NCBI GenBank assembly: GCA_019636515.1 | Contig: JAHBXI010000001.1 | Location: forward strand, 930,001 to 994,000 | Length of the DNA: 64,000 nt | Source: Phycisphaeraceae bacterium | GTDB taxonomy: Bacteria > Planctomycetota > Phycisphaerae > Phycisphaerales > UBA1924 | Direction of reading: 5' to 3' | In this document: one piece after another, positions 26,126 to 34,979 of the stretch | Layout of the letters: each line of letters begins with the position of its first letter | Position numbering within the stretch: position 1 is the stretch's first letter | The notes under the pieces: generated by a model | The model's database searches: none | What the model saw: only the letters and a program-made list of their open reading frames with translations | What the model was told of the DNA's origin: nothing | Position numbers and translations under genes: made by a program

Positions 26126-29100
26126 ATGTCGTTGCGCTCACGGACGCTGACCCCCCGACGGGGAGCCGATCTCCTCATCCTCCTCGCCTGCCTGGCCGCC
26201 CCGATGGTCGCCAGCCTCCCCGCGGGATGCGAACGCAAGGAGGCATCCTCCGGAAAAGCCGGATCCACTCCAACCGCGGAGGATGGCCCGTCATCGGCCT
26301 CAGCGCCAGACACCTCCTCCGAGTCTTCTCGATCTCCGGCACCCTCGCCGGCCGCGCCCTCGTCGGGCACTGGCACCGCCTCAACTCCGCTCCTGGCCCC
26401 CGCGTCGGCCACCCTCCCACCCGGCTGGGCCGCCGTCTACACCGGACCCGGCAACAACGGCCCCACGGAGGTCCGCACCCACTCCGCCCACGCCGCCTTC
26501 GCCCTCGGCCACGAACAGACGATCGATCCCTCGCTCACACCGACCGGCTGGACCGCCGCCTACTCCGGCGTCATCGATATCGAAGAGCCGGGCCGCTACC
26601 GGTTCACCATTGAGTCCGAAGGGGGGCGGGCCACGCTCGGCGTTTCCGAATCCGCCACAAAGGAACTCGGCCGGGCACAGCCCGCGGGACCCGGCCTCGC
26701 GCGAACCGACTGGATCAGACTCCCCGCCGCGCCGGTACAGGTCACCGTCCGCTTCGTGCAGGGGGCCGACGGTGCCGCCCCCGTCGTCTCCGCTCGCGGG
26801 GCTCGCTTGCGCACCCTCTGGGAAATGGAACGATCCGGGACCGGAAGCGGATTCCACCCCGAGCCGATCCCGGCATCGCTCGTATCCGCACCCAGGTTCG
26901 CCGCCGCCGCCACCGCCGCGGGGTACGCCCAGCACCTCGGAAGATCTCTCCTGGGAGAACTCGGCTGCGTCAACTGCCACGCCGCCCCGGATCGATCAAG
27001 CCACGCCATCCTTGATCGCCGCGGACCGAACCTCGGCGAGATCGGCCTGCGAGCCGACCCAAACTGGCTCCTCCGATGGATCACCGATCCGCGGTCCATA
27101 CGCCCGGCAACGCCCATGCCCGATTCCATCGGCGACACCGAGAAGGACATGGCCGATGCCAAGGCCATCGTGCATTTCCTGGTCGCCCCGCGTCACGATC
27201 CCGCGGCCTGGAACGTCTCGGTCGCGACCGAGCACGCCGTCCTGGCCCGTGGACGCGAGGTGTACCACGCCGTCGGGTGCATCTCCTGTCACGGGGCGTT
27301 CGAGTCACCACGCGCCGCCTTCGCAGAAGACGGGCTGCCAGACCGCGTACCGACCGTCAAGGTCCCATTCGACCACGGCGATATCGGCGGCAAGTGGCAT
27401 CCCGCCGAACTCGCCGCCTTCCTGAAAGACCCGCTCAAGGCACGCCCCGACGGACGCATGCCCTCGATGCTCCTCACCGACGAGCAAGCCGACCTGGTCG
27501 CGACGTACCTGCTCTCGGTGTGGAAGAAGCCCCAGCCGACAGACCACCCCGAGTTCACGGTCGATCCCGCGAAGGTCGAGATCGGTAAGGCCGCCTTCGC
27601 GGCTCGCGGGTGCGGGGCGTGCCACTCGATGGGCGACAACCGGCCCGAGGTGCCTTCCACGCTCAACCCGCGACCGCTGGCGTCCCTCACCGGCGCCGCC
27701 GCCTCGCGCGGGTGCCTCGACCCCTCGAACACCTCCACGCCGCGCTACGGCCTGGGCGAGCCCGAGCAGACGCTCCTACGCGCCGGCATCGAGTCATCCC
27801 TGCGAGCCACCGGCTTCCCAGCCCCCATCGACCACGAGTCGCTCACCGTCTCCGCGTTCAACTGCCGCTCATGCCACGCCAAGGATGGAATCGGCGGCGT
27901 CGCGCCGGCGATGCGCCACTACCTCCGCACCGTCGTGGAAACCGACCTGGGCGATGAAGGGCGCGTCCCGCCCCACCTCAACCTCGTGGGATGGAAACTC
28001 AACACCACCTGGCTGCGCGATGTCCTCGCGCAAGCCGGTCGCGCCAGGCCCTACATGGCCACGCGCATGCCGCAGTTCGGGGAACGCAACCTCTCCACCC
28101 TCGCCGCCGACTTTGCCAGCGTGGCCGGGGTCTGGCCCGACGCCCCCGAGAACGAGCCCGTCACCTCCGACGAGTTCCTCGTCGCGGGTCGCCAACTCAT
28201 CGGAGACGGCGGCCTGAACTGCATCTCCTGCCACACCCTTGGAAAGTACCCGCCCGCCGGAGCGCCAGGACCCGACATCACCCAGTTCGCCTCCCGCCTT
28301 CGCCATGACTGGTGGACCAACTACGCCCTCGGACCCGCCCGCCACAAGCCCGGCACCCGCATGCCCGCTTTCTTCGCCACCGGGAAAAGCACCAGGACCG
28401 ACATCCTCTCGGGAGACCCGATGCGTCAGATCGACGCCATGTGGGCCTACTTCAACCTCGGATCAACCGCCCCACCGCCGTCGGGCGTTCAAACCGGCAA
28501 AGGCATGGCCCTCTCCGTCGGCGACAGACCACGTGTCTTCCGCACCTTCATGAAGGACGCCGGCAGCAGGGGCATCGCCGTCGGCTTCCCGGTCGGAACG
28601 CACTTTGGCTTCGACGCCGCCCGCGTCAGGCTCGCCGACGCGTGGAAGGGCGATTTCATCGACGCCACCGGCGCGTGGGCCAACCGCGGCGGCATGGTCT
28701 CCTCGGGGCAGGGGCAGACCGTCTGGACCGCTCCGCCCGGGCCGGCCCTGGTTCTCGCCAAGACGCTCCCCGATCCCTGGCCGACAAGCCCCCCCGAAGA
28801 CCAGACGCACGTCTTCGGCGGTTACACCCTCGATCCAAAGGGCGTCCCGACGTTCCGTTACAGGATCGGGACGGCGGAGGTGCTTGAAACGTTCACCCCG
28901 GCACAGGGCGGAATCCGCAGAGACTTTGTGATCACGGGGGTTGAACCCGCCATGTCCGTGTTCTTCAACGCCGGGCCAGGCGCCCAGACACCCTCCCCCG
29001 GCGAACCCGACGCCTCCGTACACGGCGAACCCGGCTCACCAATCATCGCCTCCCCGTCGAAAGGACTCCAGAACCCGATCCGACTCGGGGCCACGATCGT

Positions 29101-29131
29101 GTCCCCCGCGCCAGCCAACACCGCACGCTGA
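26126..29131 (+). CDS. Exported pentahaem c-type cytochrome lipoprotein with PA14-like domain
   Basis: A 1,001-residue exported protein. GGAGG precedes either the GTG at 26123 or the ATG at 26126. The signal peptide ends in a lipobox (SLPAGC, Cys35), followed by a Ser/Pro/Ala-rich spacer. A PA14-like beta-sandwich spans about 95-250. Five CxxCH haem sites follow, with first cysteines at 281, 385, 496, 580 and 699, in cytochrome c class I-like modules. The C-terminal ~250 residues form a beta-rich domain (ATGAWANRGGMVSSGQGQTV) typical of large planctomycete cytochromes. It probably works outside the cytoplasmic membrane as an electron carrier or oxidase subunit. The downstream propeller gene begins 73 bases later. 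No cytochrome maturation gene is nearby. Confidence 0.88.
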   Translation: MSLRSRTLTPRRGADLLILLACLAAPMVASLPAGCERKEASSGKAGSTPTAEDGPSSASAPDTSSESSRSPAPSPAAPSSGTGTASTPLLAPASATLPPGWAAVYTGPGNNGPTEVRTHSAHAAFALGHEQTIDPSLTPTGWTAAYSGVIDIEEPGRYRFTIESEGGRATLGVSESATKELGRAQPAGPGLARTDWIRLPAAPVQVTVRFVQGADGAAPVVSARGARLRTLWEMERSGTGSGFHPEPIPASLVSAPRFAAAATAAGYAQHLGRSLLGELGCVNCHAAPDRSSHAILDRRGPNLGEIGLRADPNWLLRWITDPRSIRPATPMPDSIGDTEKDMADAKAIVHFLVAPRHDPAAWNVSVATEHAVLARGREVYHAVGCISCHGAFESPRAAFAEDGLPDRVPTVKVPFDHGDIGGKWHPAELAAFLKDPLKARPDGRMPSMLLTDEQADLVATYLLSVWKKPQPTDHPEFTVDPAKVEIGKAAFAARGCGACHSMGDNRPEVPSTLNPRPLASLTGAAASRGCLDPSNTSTPRYGLGEPEQTLLRAGIESSLRATGFPAPIDHESLTVSAFNCRSCHAKDGIGGVAPAMRHYLRTVVETDLGDEGRVPPHLNLVGWKLNTTWLRDVLAQAGRARPYMATRMPQFGERNLSTLAADFASVAGVWPDAPENEPVTSDEFLVAGRQLIGDGGLNCISCHTLGKYPPAGAPGPDITQFASRLRHDWWTNYALGPARHKPGTRMPAFFATGKSTRTDILSGDPMRQIDAMWAYFNLGSTAPPPSGVQTGKGMALSVGDRPRVFRTFMKDAGSRGIAVGFPVGTHFGFDAARVRLADAWKGDFIDATGAWANRGGMVSSGQGQTVWTAPPGPALVLAKTLPDPWPTSPPEDQTHVFGGYTLDPKGVPTFRYRIGTAEVLETFTPAQGGIRRDFVITGVEPAMSVFFNAGPGAQTPSPGEPDASVHGEPGSPIIASPSKGLQNPIRLGATIVSPAPANTAR

Positions 29132-29204
29132 TTCAAGGATCGAGCCCATGCTCCCCGCTCGCGCGGACCAGCACATGGCGCGACCCGAACCCAAGGATGG
29201 CTCA

Positions 29205-31415
29205 ATGTTCCGACCCGCTCTCCGTCGGCCCGCGATGTTCACCGCCGCGCTCCTGACGATCGCCACGTCCATGCCCCCATCGGCCCACGCCCAGACCGCC
29301 GGATCATCCCATGTCCGCGACGGCAAGATCGTGATCCTCGGTGTTCCTTACGAGAAACTCGCCACGCGCGACCAGACCGAGCAGCGCATCCTCCAGGCCG
29401 TTCAGCCATCAAGCGTCGTCTGGGGAGATTGGCACGTCATCACGCCGTTCCGCTTCGCCAAGCCGGGTGAACTCTCACTCCACGCGCCACCGGAAGACGA
29501 TCTCCCCCGGATGACCGCCCGCGGGCCGGGGCCGGACCTGTCCGTCCCGCTCGCCGGACGCGACGGCCAGCCCGTTTCCTGGCGCAACATCGGGAAAATA
29601 CACGACGCCAAACTCGACCTCAACCAGTTCCAGGAGGGCGGCTTTGCCTCCTGGGTGGCAAGTTACCTCTACACCACCGTCACGGCCCAGGACGACACCA
29701 CCGTCACCGTCCGCCTCGGGTCCGACGACGGCCTTCGATTCTGGGTCAACGGAAAAATCCTCGTGGACGCCGACGAGCAGCGCGGACTCGATCCCGAAGC
29801 CCACGCCGTCCGCATCGACTTCAAGAAGGGAATCAACCACGTCCTGGCCAAGGTCAGCCAGGGACCCGCCAACTTTGACTTCCAGATCACGACCCGCCGA
29901 CCGCTCGACCCCTACTCCCAGGCGCTGCTCGACTACGCCCTCGAAGCCGACTTTCCCTCCACCGACGAGGCCGAGTACTACAAGGTCAATTCCATCCTCG
30001 TCCCCAACGACATCGTCCTCGAGGTCGGCGGACTCGCCACCCTCCCCGACGGCCGGCCCATCGTCGCCACACGCCGCGGCGACGTCTACATCATCGATGG
30101 GGCCTACGACGATCCGCCTTTCTCGTGCCGATTCACACGCTTTGCCCAGGGCCTCCACGAGCCGCTCGGGCTGGCCTGCCGTGTCGAGAAGGAGCCTTCG
30201 GGACGCGAGGTCGTCGCCGTCTACGCCGTCCAGCGCGCCGAACTCACCCGCCTGACCGACACCGACGGAGACTGGATCGCCGACGAGTACCGCACCTTCA
30301 GCGACGGATGGGGCGTCAGCGGCAACTACCACGAGTTCGCCTTTGGGCCCAAACTCGACCTCAACGGAGATTTCTGGGTCACCCTCAACGTCGGGTTCTG
30401 CGGCTCGCTGGGAAAGTCCGTCGTCCCCTGGCGGGGCTGGGCCTTGCGCATCGACCAGGCCGGCCGCGTCCACCCCGTCTGCGGCGGGCTCCGCTCTCCC
30501 AACGGCATCGGCGCGTTCACCGACGGCCAGATGTTCTATGTCGATAACCAGGGCGATTACGTCGGAACCAATCGACTTCAACCACTCGTCCAGGGTGCCT
30601 ACATGGGACACCCCTCCGGACTGCGATGGCAGCAAGGGCGTACCGACGCCGACCCCATCCCCCCCGTTCAACCCGCCGCCGTCTGGTTCCCATACCCCCA
30701 GACCGGCCAGTCCGCCGCGGACTTTCTCACCTACGCCCAGGGTGGACCGGGGCTGCCCCCCGACTGGCATCCCGACGGCGCGTCCTTCGGGCCATTTGCA
30801 GGCCAGATCTTCGTCGGAGACCAGACCCTCTGCTACGTCAACCGTGTCTTCCTTGAAAAAGCCACGAACGCACCCGCCGGACAGGTCATCTACCAGGGCG
30901 CGGTCTTCCCCTTCCGCCGCGGACTTCAGTGCGGCGTCAACCGCCTCGCCTGGGGCTCGGACGGGTCCATGTTCGTCGGGCAGACCGACCGCGGATGGGG
31001 ATCCATCGGACGACAACGCTACGGCCTCGAACGCATCGTCTGGACCGGAAACACGCCCCTGGAAATCCTCACCATGAGCGCCCGCCACGACGGCTTTGAA
31101 CTTACCTTCACCCAGGACCTCGACCCCGCCACCGCCGCCGATCCCGCCTCCTACGCCATGCAGAGTTATACCTACAACTACCACGCCGAGTACGGCTCAC
31201 CGGAGGTCCAGACCCGGCGCCTGGACATCACCGCCGCCCAACGTACAGGGCCGCGCGCCGTTCACCTCCGCGTCGCCGGCCTCCGAGATGGGGGCATGGG
31301 CTACGTCCATGAACTCACCGCCGCCGGGGTCCGCTCCACCCACGGACGCCCGCTCCTGCACCACAAGGCCTACTACACCCTCCAGCGCCTGCCCTCCCCG
31401 ACCCCGGAACGCTGA
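29205..31415 (+). CDS. Exported beta-propeller protein, sugar-dehydrogenase-like
   Basis: A 736-residue secreted protein. The ATG at 29205 gives a clean 29-residue signal peptide (MFTAALLTIATSMPPSAHA at its end); an in-frame ATG at 29148 with similar upstream purines is possible. Residues about 45-250 form a PA14-like or jelly-roll region (VRLGSDDGLRFWVNGKIL). From about 270 a six-bladed propeller of the glucose/sorbosone dehydrogenase type begins (EVGGLATLPDGRPIVATRRG), with LHEPLGLAC and RSPNGIGAFTDGQMFYVDNQ blades. A terminal beta domain with calcium-like DLDPATAADPAS follows. It carries no haem motif, so it may pass electrons to the upstream pentahaem protein. This is inference from adjacency. 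Confidence 0.8.
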   Translation: MFRPALRRPAMFTAALLTIATSMPPSAHAQTAGSSHVRDGKIVILGVPYEKLATRDQTEQRILQAVQPSSVVWGDWHVITPFRFAKPGELSLHAPPEDDLPRMTARGPGPDLSVPLAGRDGQPVSWRNIGKIHDAKLDLNQFQEGGFASWVASYLYTTVTAQDDTTVTVRLGSDDGLRFWVNGKILVDADEQRGLDPEAHAVRIDFKKGINHVLAKVSQGPANFDFQITTRRPLDPYSQALLDYALEADFPSTDEAEYYKVNSILVPNDIVLEVGGLATLPDGRPIVATRRGDVYIIDGAYDDPPFSCRFTRFAQGLHEPLGLACRVEKEPSGREVVAVYAVQRAELTRLTDTDGDWIADEYRTFSDGWGVSGNYHEFAFGPKLDLNGDFWVTLNVGFCGSLGKSVVPWRGWALRIDQAGRVHPVCGGLRSPNGIGAFTDGQMFYVDNQGDYVGTNRLQPLVQGAYMGHPSGLRWQQGRTDADPIPPVQPAAVWFPYPQTGQSAADFLTYAQGGPGLPPDWHPDGASFGPFAGQIFVGDQTLCYVNRVFLEKATNAPAGQVIYQGAVFPFRRGLQCGVNRLAWGSDGSMFVGQTDRGWGSIGRQRYGLERIVWTGNTPLEILTMSARHDGFELTFTQDLDPATAADPASYAMQSYTYNYHAEYGSPEVQTRRLDITAAQRTGPRAVHLRVAGLRDGGMGYVHELTAAGVRSTHGRPLLHHKAYYTLQRLPSPTPER

Positions 31416-31621
31416 TTTTCTCGGACCCGATACCGACACCGGATCGTTCCCATAGCGCCTTCACGCCGGGCTCGATTTTTCGCGAAATTCTCACGATTAG
31501 GCTTATCACCCCCGGCCGCGCCGTCGATGTTCACTCACACGCAGGGAGCATGTCCCACGGAGGGAATGACCGCTGCCGGAGACACGCACGCGCAAGCGGG
31601 GCACAAAGAGAGGACATTGTC

Positions 31622-31894
31622 ATGCAGGATCATCGCCACCGACCATCGGTGAAACTGTCCACGCGCCGACACCACGAACTCGACGCCGCGAGGCGATTCC
31701 TGCTCGCCGGCGTCACCGATGCCCAACTCGCCGAATCGGCCTCGGCCGATCGGCTCGCAAGGCACGCCCAACGCTCACTCAACGCCACCACAAACACACC
31801 AACCATCCGCATCCTCTGCCCAGGGATGGATGATGACCCGCTCGCAGGCCAGGACGTGCCCGCGAACCAGGAATCTCAGCCGCTGACGGTCTGA
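31622..31894 (+). CDS. Small hypothetical protein (90 aa)
   Basis: A short frame starting at ATG 31622, which follows AGAGAGGA by seven bases. The N-terminal half is basic and helical (LDAARRFLLAGVTDAQLAES, ADRLARHAQRSL); the C-terminal half is polar and disordered. No signal peptide, membrane segment or known domain is seen. An earlier in-frame ATG at 31550 has no ribosome binding site. It lies alone between the propeller gene and the surface-protein locus. Confidence 0.4.
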   Translation: MQDHRHRPSVKLSTRRHHELDAARRFLLAGVTDAQLAESASADRLARHAQRSLNATTNTPTIRILCPGMDDDPLAGQDVPANQESQPLTV

Positions 31895-32298
31895 AGCAAC
31901 CCACCCGCTCGCGGCCCCCACGGCTCGCCCGACCGCGATCAACCTTCTCTCTCCGACACCGACTCCCCGCCGTGCCCAGGGCCACCACCATGCACCGGAG
32001 GACCAGGCAGCCTCGTGCGCGCACGAGGTCCGGCCCCCCGCCACGCCCCCCGCCCCACCCCCTCCAAACCACATTTGTGTGAAGTTCTCGGCCCGACCGG
32101 GGATTTTGCTTGCACAACCCCCACGCGTGTGGCAGAGTGAAGAGGCAGCGCCTTCGCACCGGAGCCGGGCCCTCGATGGCCCAAAATCCCCGATGGCCCG
32201 AATCCAAACCGCACGGGGCGGTTCGGCCGGTGAAAAGGAACTTGCCATTTCACGGGGCGCGGGGGCTGTCCGAGCCCGAGCGTCCGGGGAGATCAATC
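31895..32298. other. Long leader region before the poly-G gene, with 18-base palindrome
   Basis: This 404-base stretch shows no convincing gene. It contains a perfect 18-base palindrome (32011-32028, CCTCGTGCG followed by its reverse complement), several runs of C, and a possible -35-like TTGCAC at 32110-32115 without a good -10. GGGGAG lies just before the GTG at 32299. Confidence 0.4.
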
Positions 32299-33818
32299 GT
32301 GAAGCATCGAAACCGGATCGTCCTGCTCGCGGGTTGTGCCATTTCCTCCTTCGCCGTGCTCGCGTCGCCCGCCCGCGCGGTCGGTGGTGGGGGGGGGGGG
32401 TAACGCACTATTCGGAGGATGAACCCGTGCAGCCCGCGTGCCAGGTCCCCGCCTTCATGTGTTCCCAGGTCCCGTACCTTCAACCCAACCAGACGTGGAT
32501 CCCCGGGGTGCTGAACTGGGCTCCCAACCGCATGCCCGCCGCGTGGATCAACCTGTGGCCGAAAAAATACTGCTCAATGGGCTCGCCGGATATTCGGGGC
32601 AACTACCGCGGCCTTCAATCCTGGTGGTACGCCGAGGATGATGATCCGTCGTACGACGGATCGGGTGATCCGGCGGATTCGGCTTTCGCCACGCTGGAAC
32701 TCAAACTGACCCAGGCGTACAACCACGGGTTCCGGCGGATCATCCTGAACCTGCCGGCGGGCATGGTGTACGAGCAGAACATGTCCAGCGCTCACTGGTG
32801 GTCGATGCCCGCGTGGAAGCGGGCTCGCCTGGCCTGCCTGATCCAGAACTGGCTGATTTCGAAGCCCGACACGCAGTTCGAGATCTACGGGGCGTTCGAG
32901 ATCAACGATTCGACGTCGCTGTGCATGAAATCAAACATATACGCGGTGCGAACGATTGCCAGCGGTCTTGGCTGCAACGCCACCGGGCACGGCTACATGT
33001 ACTATCCGTGTCTTGGCGCTGCGACCGCATACCCACCCTCCGCGTTCGTACAACCGGACGCCTGCGAGTTCCACGACAATATCAACCCGTGGCAGCAACT
33101 CGGGATCAGCCGATACTGGCTGGATTACGCGAACCATCATTGGGATGCGTACGTGGAGTTCCCGTATTCTCCGCTGTACGCGCCGGCGATGGGGGAGCAC
33201 CATTTCCTGGGTGCGGAATCGGTGCCGAACATCCATCACGGCGGGACCGATTACTCGATCGATATTGGTAGAATCATATATTCGCCTGCCATCGCTATCA
33301 ACACCATGCCCACGGTGAACAAGTACAAGACGTGGGATATTCATGCATATAGCGCGCAGACGGAAGTGGTGGTAGTCCTCGATCACTCTGATGATGAATA
33401 TTGGAACATCAACCACATGTTTGATGTGCTCGCCTGGTCACAGAAGGGCTTCGTGGTCGCGGTTCAGGGCGTGGCCGTCATCGGCATGCCCGCCGTGCCG
33501 GCCACCGAGATCATCGAGTTCGTCAAGCGCGTCTACGACTTCGGCCCTCTCGCCGACGCCAACGACTTCAACGGCGATGGTCTCGTGGATGAGCATGATG
33601 TGACGGATTTCAACGCGATGTACGCCATCTACTTCGGCCGCACCAACTGCAACTGGGTCCACGGGGATGTGAACCAGGACAACACCGTCACGCTCGCGGA
33701 CCTCCTGGCGTTCAACTCGCGCCGGATGATCGCCGGCACGCCGGGAACACCCGGGTACACGCCGATCCCGATCAACCTCGGCGCGGCCGATCCCTACGAC
33801 GCCCTGACTCGCCCTTGA
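32299..33818 (+). CDS. Exported dockerin-bearing protein split by a poly-G frameshift
   Basis: The GTG at 32299 (after GGGGAG) begins a textbook signal peptide, KHRNRIVLLAG to SPARA, of 27 residues. This frame enters a run of 12 G and stops at TAA 32401, giving a 34-residue peptide. The mature part (VTHYSEDEPVQPAC onward) continues in another frame to 33818. One extra G, or two fewer, joins the frames into 506 residues. The central region (LQSWWYAEDDDPSYDGSG, KLTQAYNHGFRRIILNLPAG) is not a family I recognise. The C-terminus has two dockerin-type calcium loops (DFNGDGLVDEHD, DVNQDNTVTLAD). Base composition is more AT-rich in the middle. Phase variation, transcriptional slippage or an assembly error could each explain the split. 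Confidence 0.75.
32389..32400. repeat. Run of 12 G at a frame junction
   Basis: Twelve consecutive G follow GGTGGT directly after the signal-peptide coding sequence. In the + frame they read as four Gly codons and then TAA. Lengths of 10 or 13 would restore the frame. Confidence 0.95.
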
Positions 33819-33865
33819 CTCTGGCGCCATTCCGTTCAGACACGCTCCTTTCTTGAGGATATCAC

Positions 33866-34570
33866 ATGACTTTGATTGAATCGACCTTGTGCGTGAGCCA
33901 TCGAGCCGCCGCCGGTCTGGTGTTCCTCGGCGTGTCCGTGCATGCCGCGACCACGCTCGCGGCGGTGATTGTTCACGACAACTCGGCCCGTGAATTCGTG
34001 TGGACAATTGGCCTGCGCTTTACCGACCACTCCGAGTTGCCGGGCAACTTCCTGGACATCACGCAGCCGCCCTCGCAGTCGGGTGAACGACTCCCGGGGA
34101 CGTTCTCGTACTGGATTCGGCCGAGTTACACGAGTTCCGATCCAGGTATACTTTTTTTTCAGGGCGAGCCCGGCGCGCAGACGGCAAGAACATCGGATTG
34201 GGTAGAACTATTATGGAATAATATGATGATTGGCGTAAAGCCTACGCGAGAGTATTTCTACGGCGAGCACGTGATGCAACCGGATAACTGGCTTTCCGTT
34301 AGCACCTATTATTACTTGCTGCCTCATTCCTTCAGTCTCGCGGGCGGCACCCCCGCGATCAGCGAGGCCGCCTACCTCGGCGTGCGCACCCAGATCGCCG
34401 GACGCTGGCACTACGGCTGGATCCTGTTCACCGAGTACTTGACGCCGGCGATGTGGGCCTACGAGACCACGCCCGACACCCCCATCGAGATCCCCATCCC
34501 CGCCCCGGGCGCGGCGTGCATCCTGCTGGCGGGGTCGATGCTCATCACCCGCCGCCGACGGGGTGGGTAG
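33866..34570 (+). CDS. PEP-CTERM-type exported protein, paralogue A
   Basis: A 234-residue exported protein; the ATG at 33866 follows TTGAGGA at good spacing. The signal peptide runs to about residue 31. The beta-rich body contains LDITQPPSQSGE and GRWHYGWILFTEY. The tail is IPIPAPGAACILLAG followed by a cluster of Arg, a variant PEP-CTERM sorting signal. It is 48 bases downstream of the dockerin protein and probably cotranscribed. Its paralogue at 34980 has the same length. The coding sequence holds eight T in a row (34154-34161), unusual for this genome. No known function. Confidence 0.8.
   Translation: MTLIESTLCVSHRAAAGLVFLGVSVHAATTLAAVIVHDNSAREFVWTIGLRFTDHSELPGNFLDITQPPSQSGERLPGTFSYWIRPSYTSSDPGILFFQGEPGAQTARTSDWVELLWNNMMIGVKPTREYFYGEHVMQPDNWLSVSTYYYLLPHSFSLAGGTPAISEAAYLGVRTQIAGRWHYGWILFTEYLTPAMWAYETTPDTPIEIPIPAPGAACILLAGSMLITRRRRGG
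34346..34511 (+). repeat. Near-identical 166-base block, copy A
   Basis: Matches 35457-35622 with 11 mismatches by eye (93%); the last 68 bases are identical. It encodes the end of the beta domain and the start of the sorting tail. The upstream halves of the two genes are much less alike. Confidence 0.85.
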
Positions 34571-34650
34571 AAAGAGGGGGAAATCGATTCCATGAAGCGC
34601 GTCTACGACAGAAAGAGGGGGAAACCGATTCCATGAAGCGCGTCTACGAC
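34569..34650 (+). repeat. 41-base tandem repeat containing RBS and start codon
   Basis: Two 41-base units (34569-34609 and 34610-34650) differ at one base. Each contains AAAGAGGGGG, an ATG and the first codons MKRVYD. The repeat sits at the junction of the larger 1,111-base duplication and begins inside the stop region of paralogue A. Confidence 0.95.
34592..34636 (+). CDS. Possible 14-residue leader peptide made by the 41-base repeat
   Basis: The first repeat unit's ATG opens a frame MKRVYDRKRGKPIP. Its TGA overlaps the ATG of the dockerin gene as ATGA. The arrangement would permit translational coupling, but it may simply be a by-product of the duplication. Confidence 0.3.
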   Translation: MKRVYDRKRGKPIP

Positions 34651-34905
34651 TTCGGCCCTCTCGCCGATGCCCGTGACTTCAACGGCGATGGGGACGTCAA
34701 CCAGCAGGATGTGGACGACTTCATGCTCGTCTACAACCTGTATCTCGGCCGCACCAACTGCAACTGGGTCCACGGGGACGTCAACGGCGACAACGTGGTC
34801 AACGTGGCCGATTACCTGCTCTTCCGCGCCCGCTCGATGATGACCTCGGCCGTCCCCATCAACCTCGGCACGGCCGAGCCGTACGACGCCCTCACCAAGC
34901 CATGA
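34633..34905 (+). CDS. Stand-alone dockerin-type module (90 aa) without signal peptide
   Basis: This gene encodes only a dockerin-like pair of calcium loops (DFNGDGDVNQQD and DVNGDNVVNVAD) and the ending INLGTAEPYDALTKP. It corresponds to the last ~98 residues of the split dockerin protein (KRVYDFGPLADA... PYDALTRP). Its ATG at 34633 and its AAAGAGGGGG ribosome binding site come from the 41-base tandem repeat. The product begins directly at the module and lacks an export signal, which is odd for a dockerin. It may be an expressed remnant, or may depend on an alternative route out. It is the second-copy equivalent of the dockerin in the 1,111-base duplication. Confidence 0.65.
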   Translation: MKRVYDFGPLADARDFNGDGDVNQQDVDDFMLVYNLYLGRTNCNWVHGDVNGDNVVNVADYLLFRARSMMTSAVPINLGTAEPYDALTKP

Positions 34906-34979
34906 TGGTTCATTGTGGTGGTGATCGCCAACGGCTCTTCACGGCAATCCGGAGTTCGCGGAACAACGAGGACAAACCC

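Larger units (their letters stand above)
33525..34635 (+). repeat. Tandem duplication, copy 1 (dockerin end plus PEP-CTERM gene)
   Basis: Copy 1 of a unit repeated with a 1,111-base offset. The sequence AAGCGCGTCTACGACTTCGG at 33525 recurs at 34636, and the block at 34346 recurs at 35457, both exactly 1,111 bases away. Between these anchors the copies have diverged and carry small indels. Confidence 0.75.
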
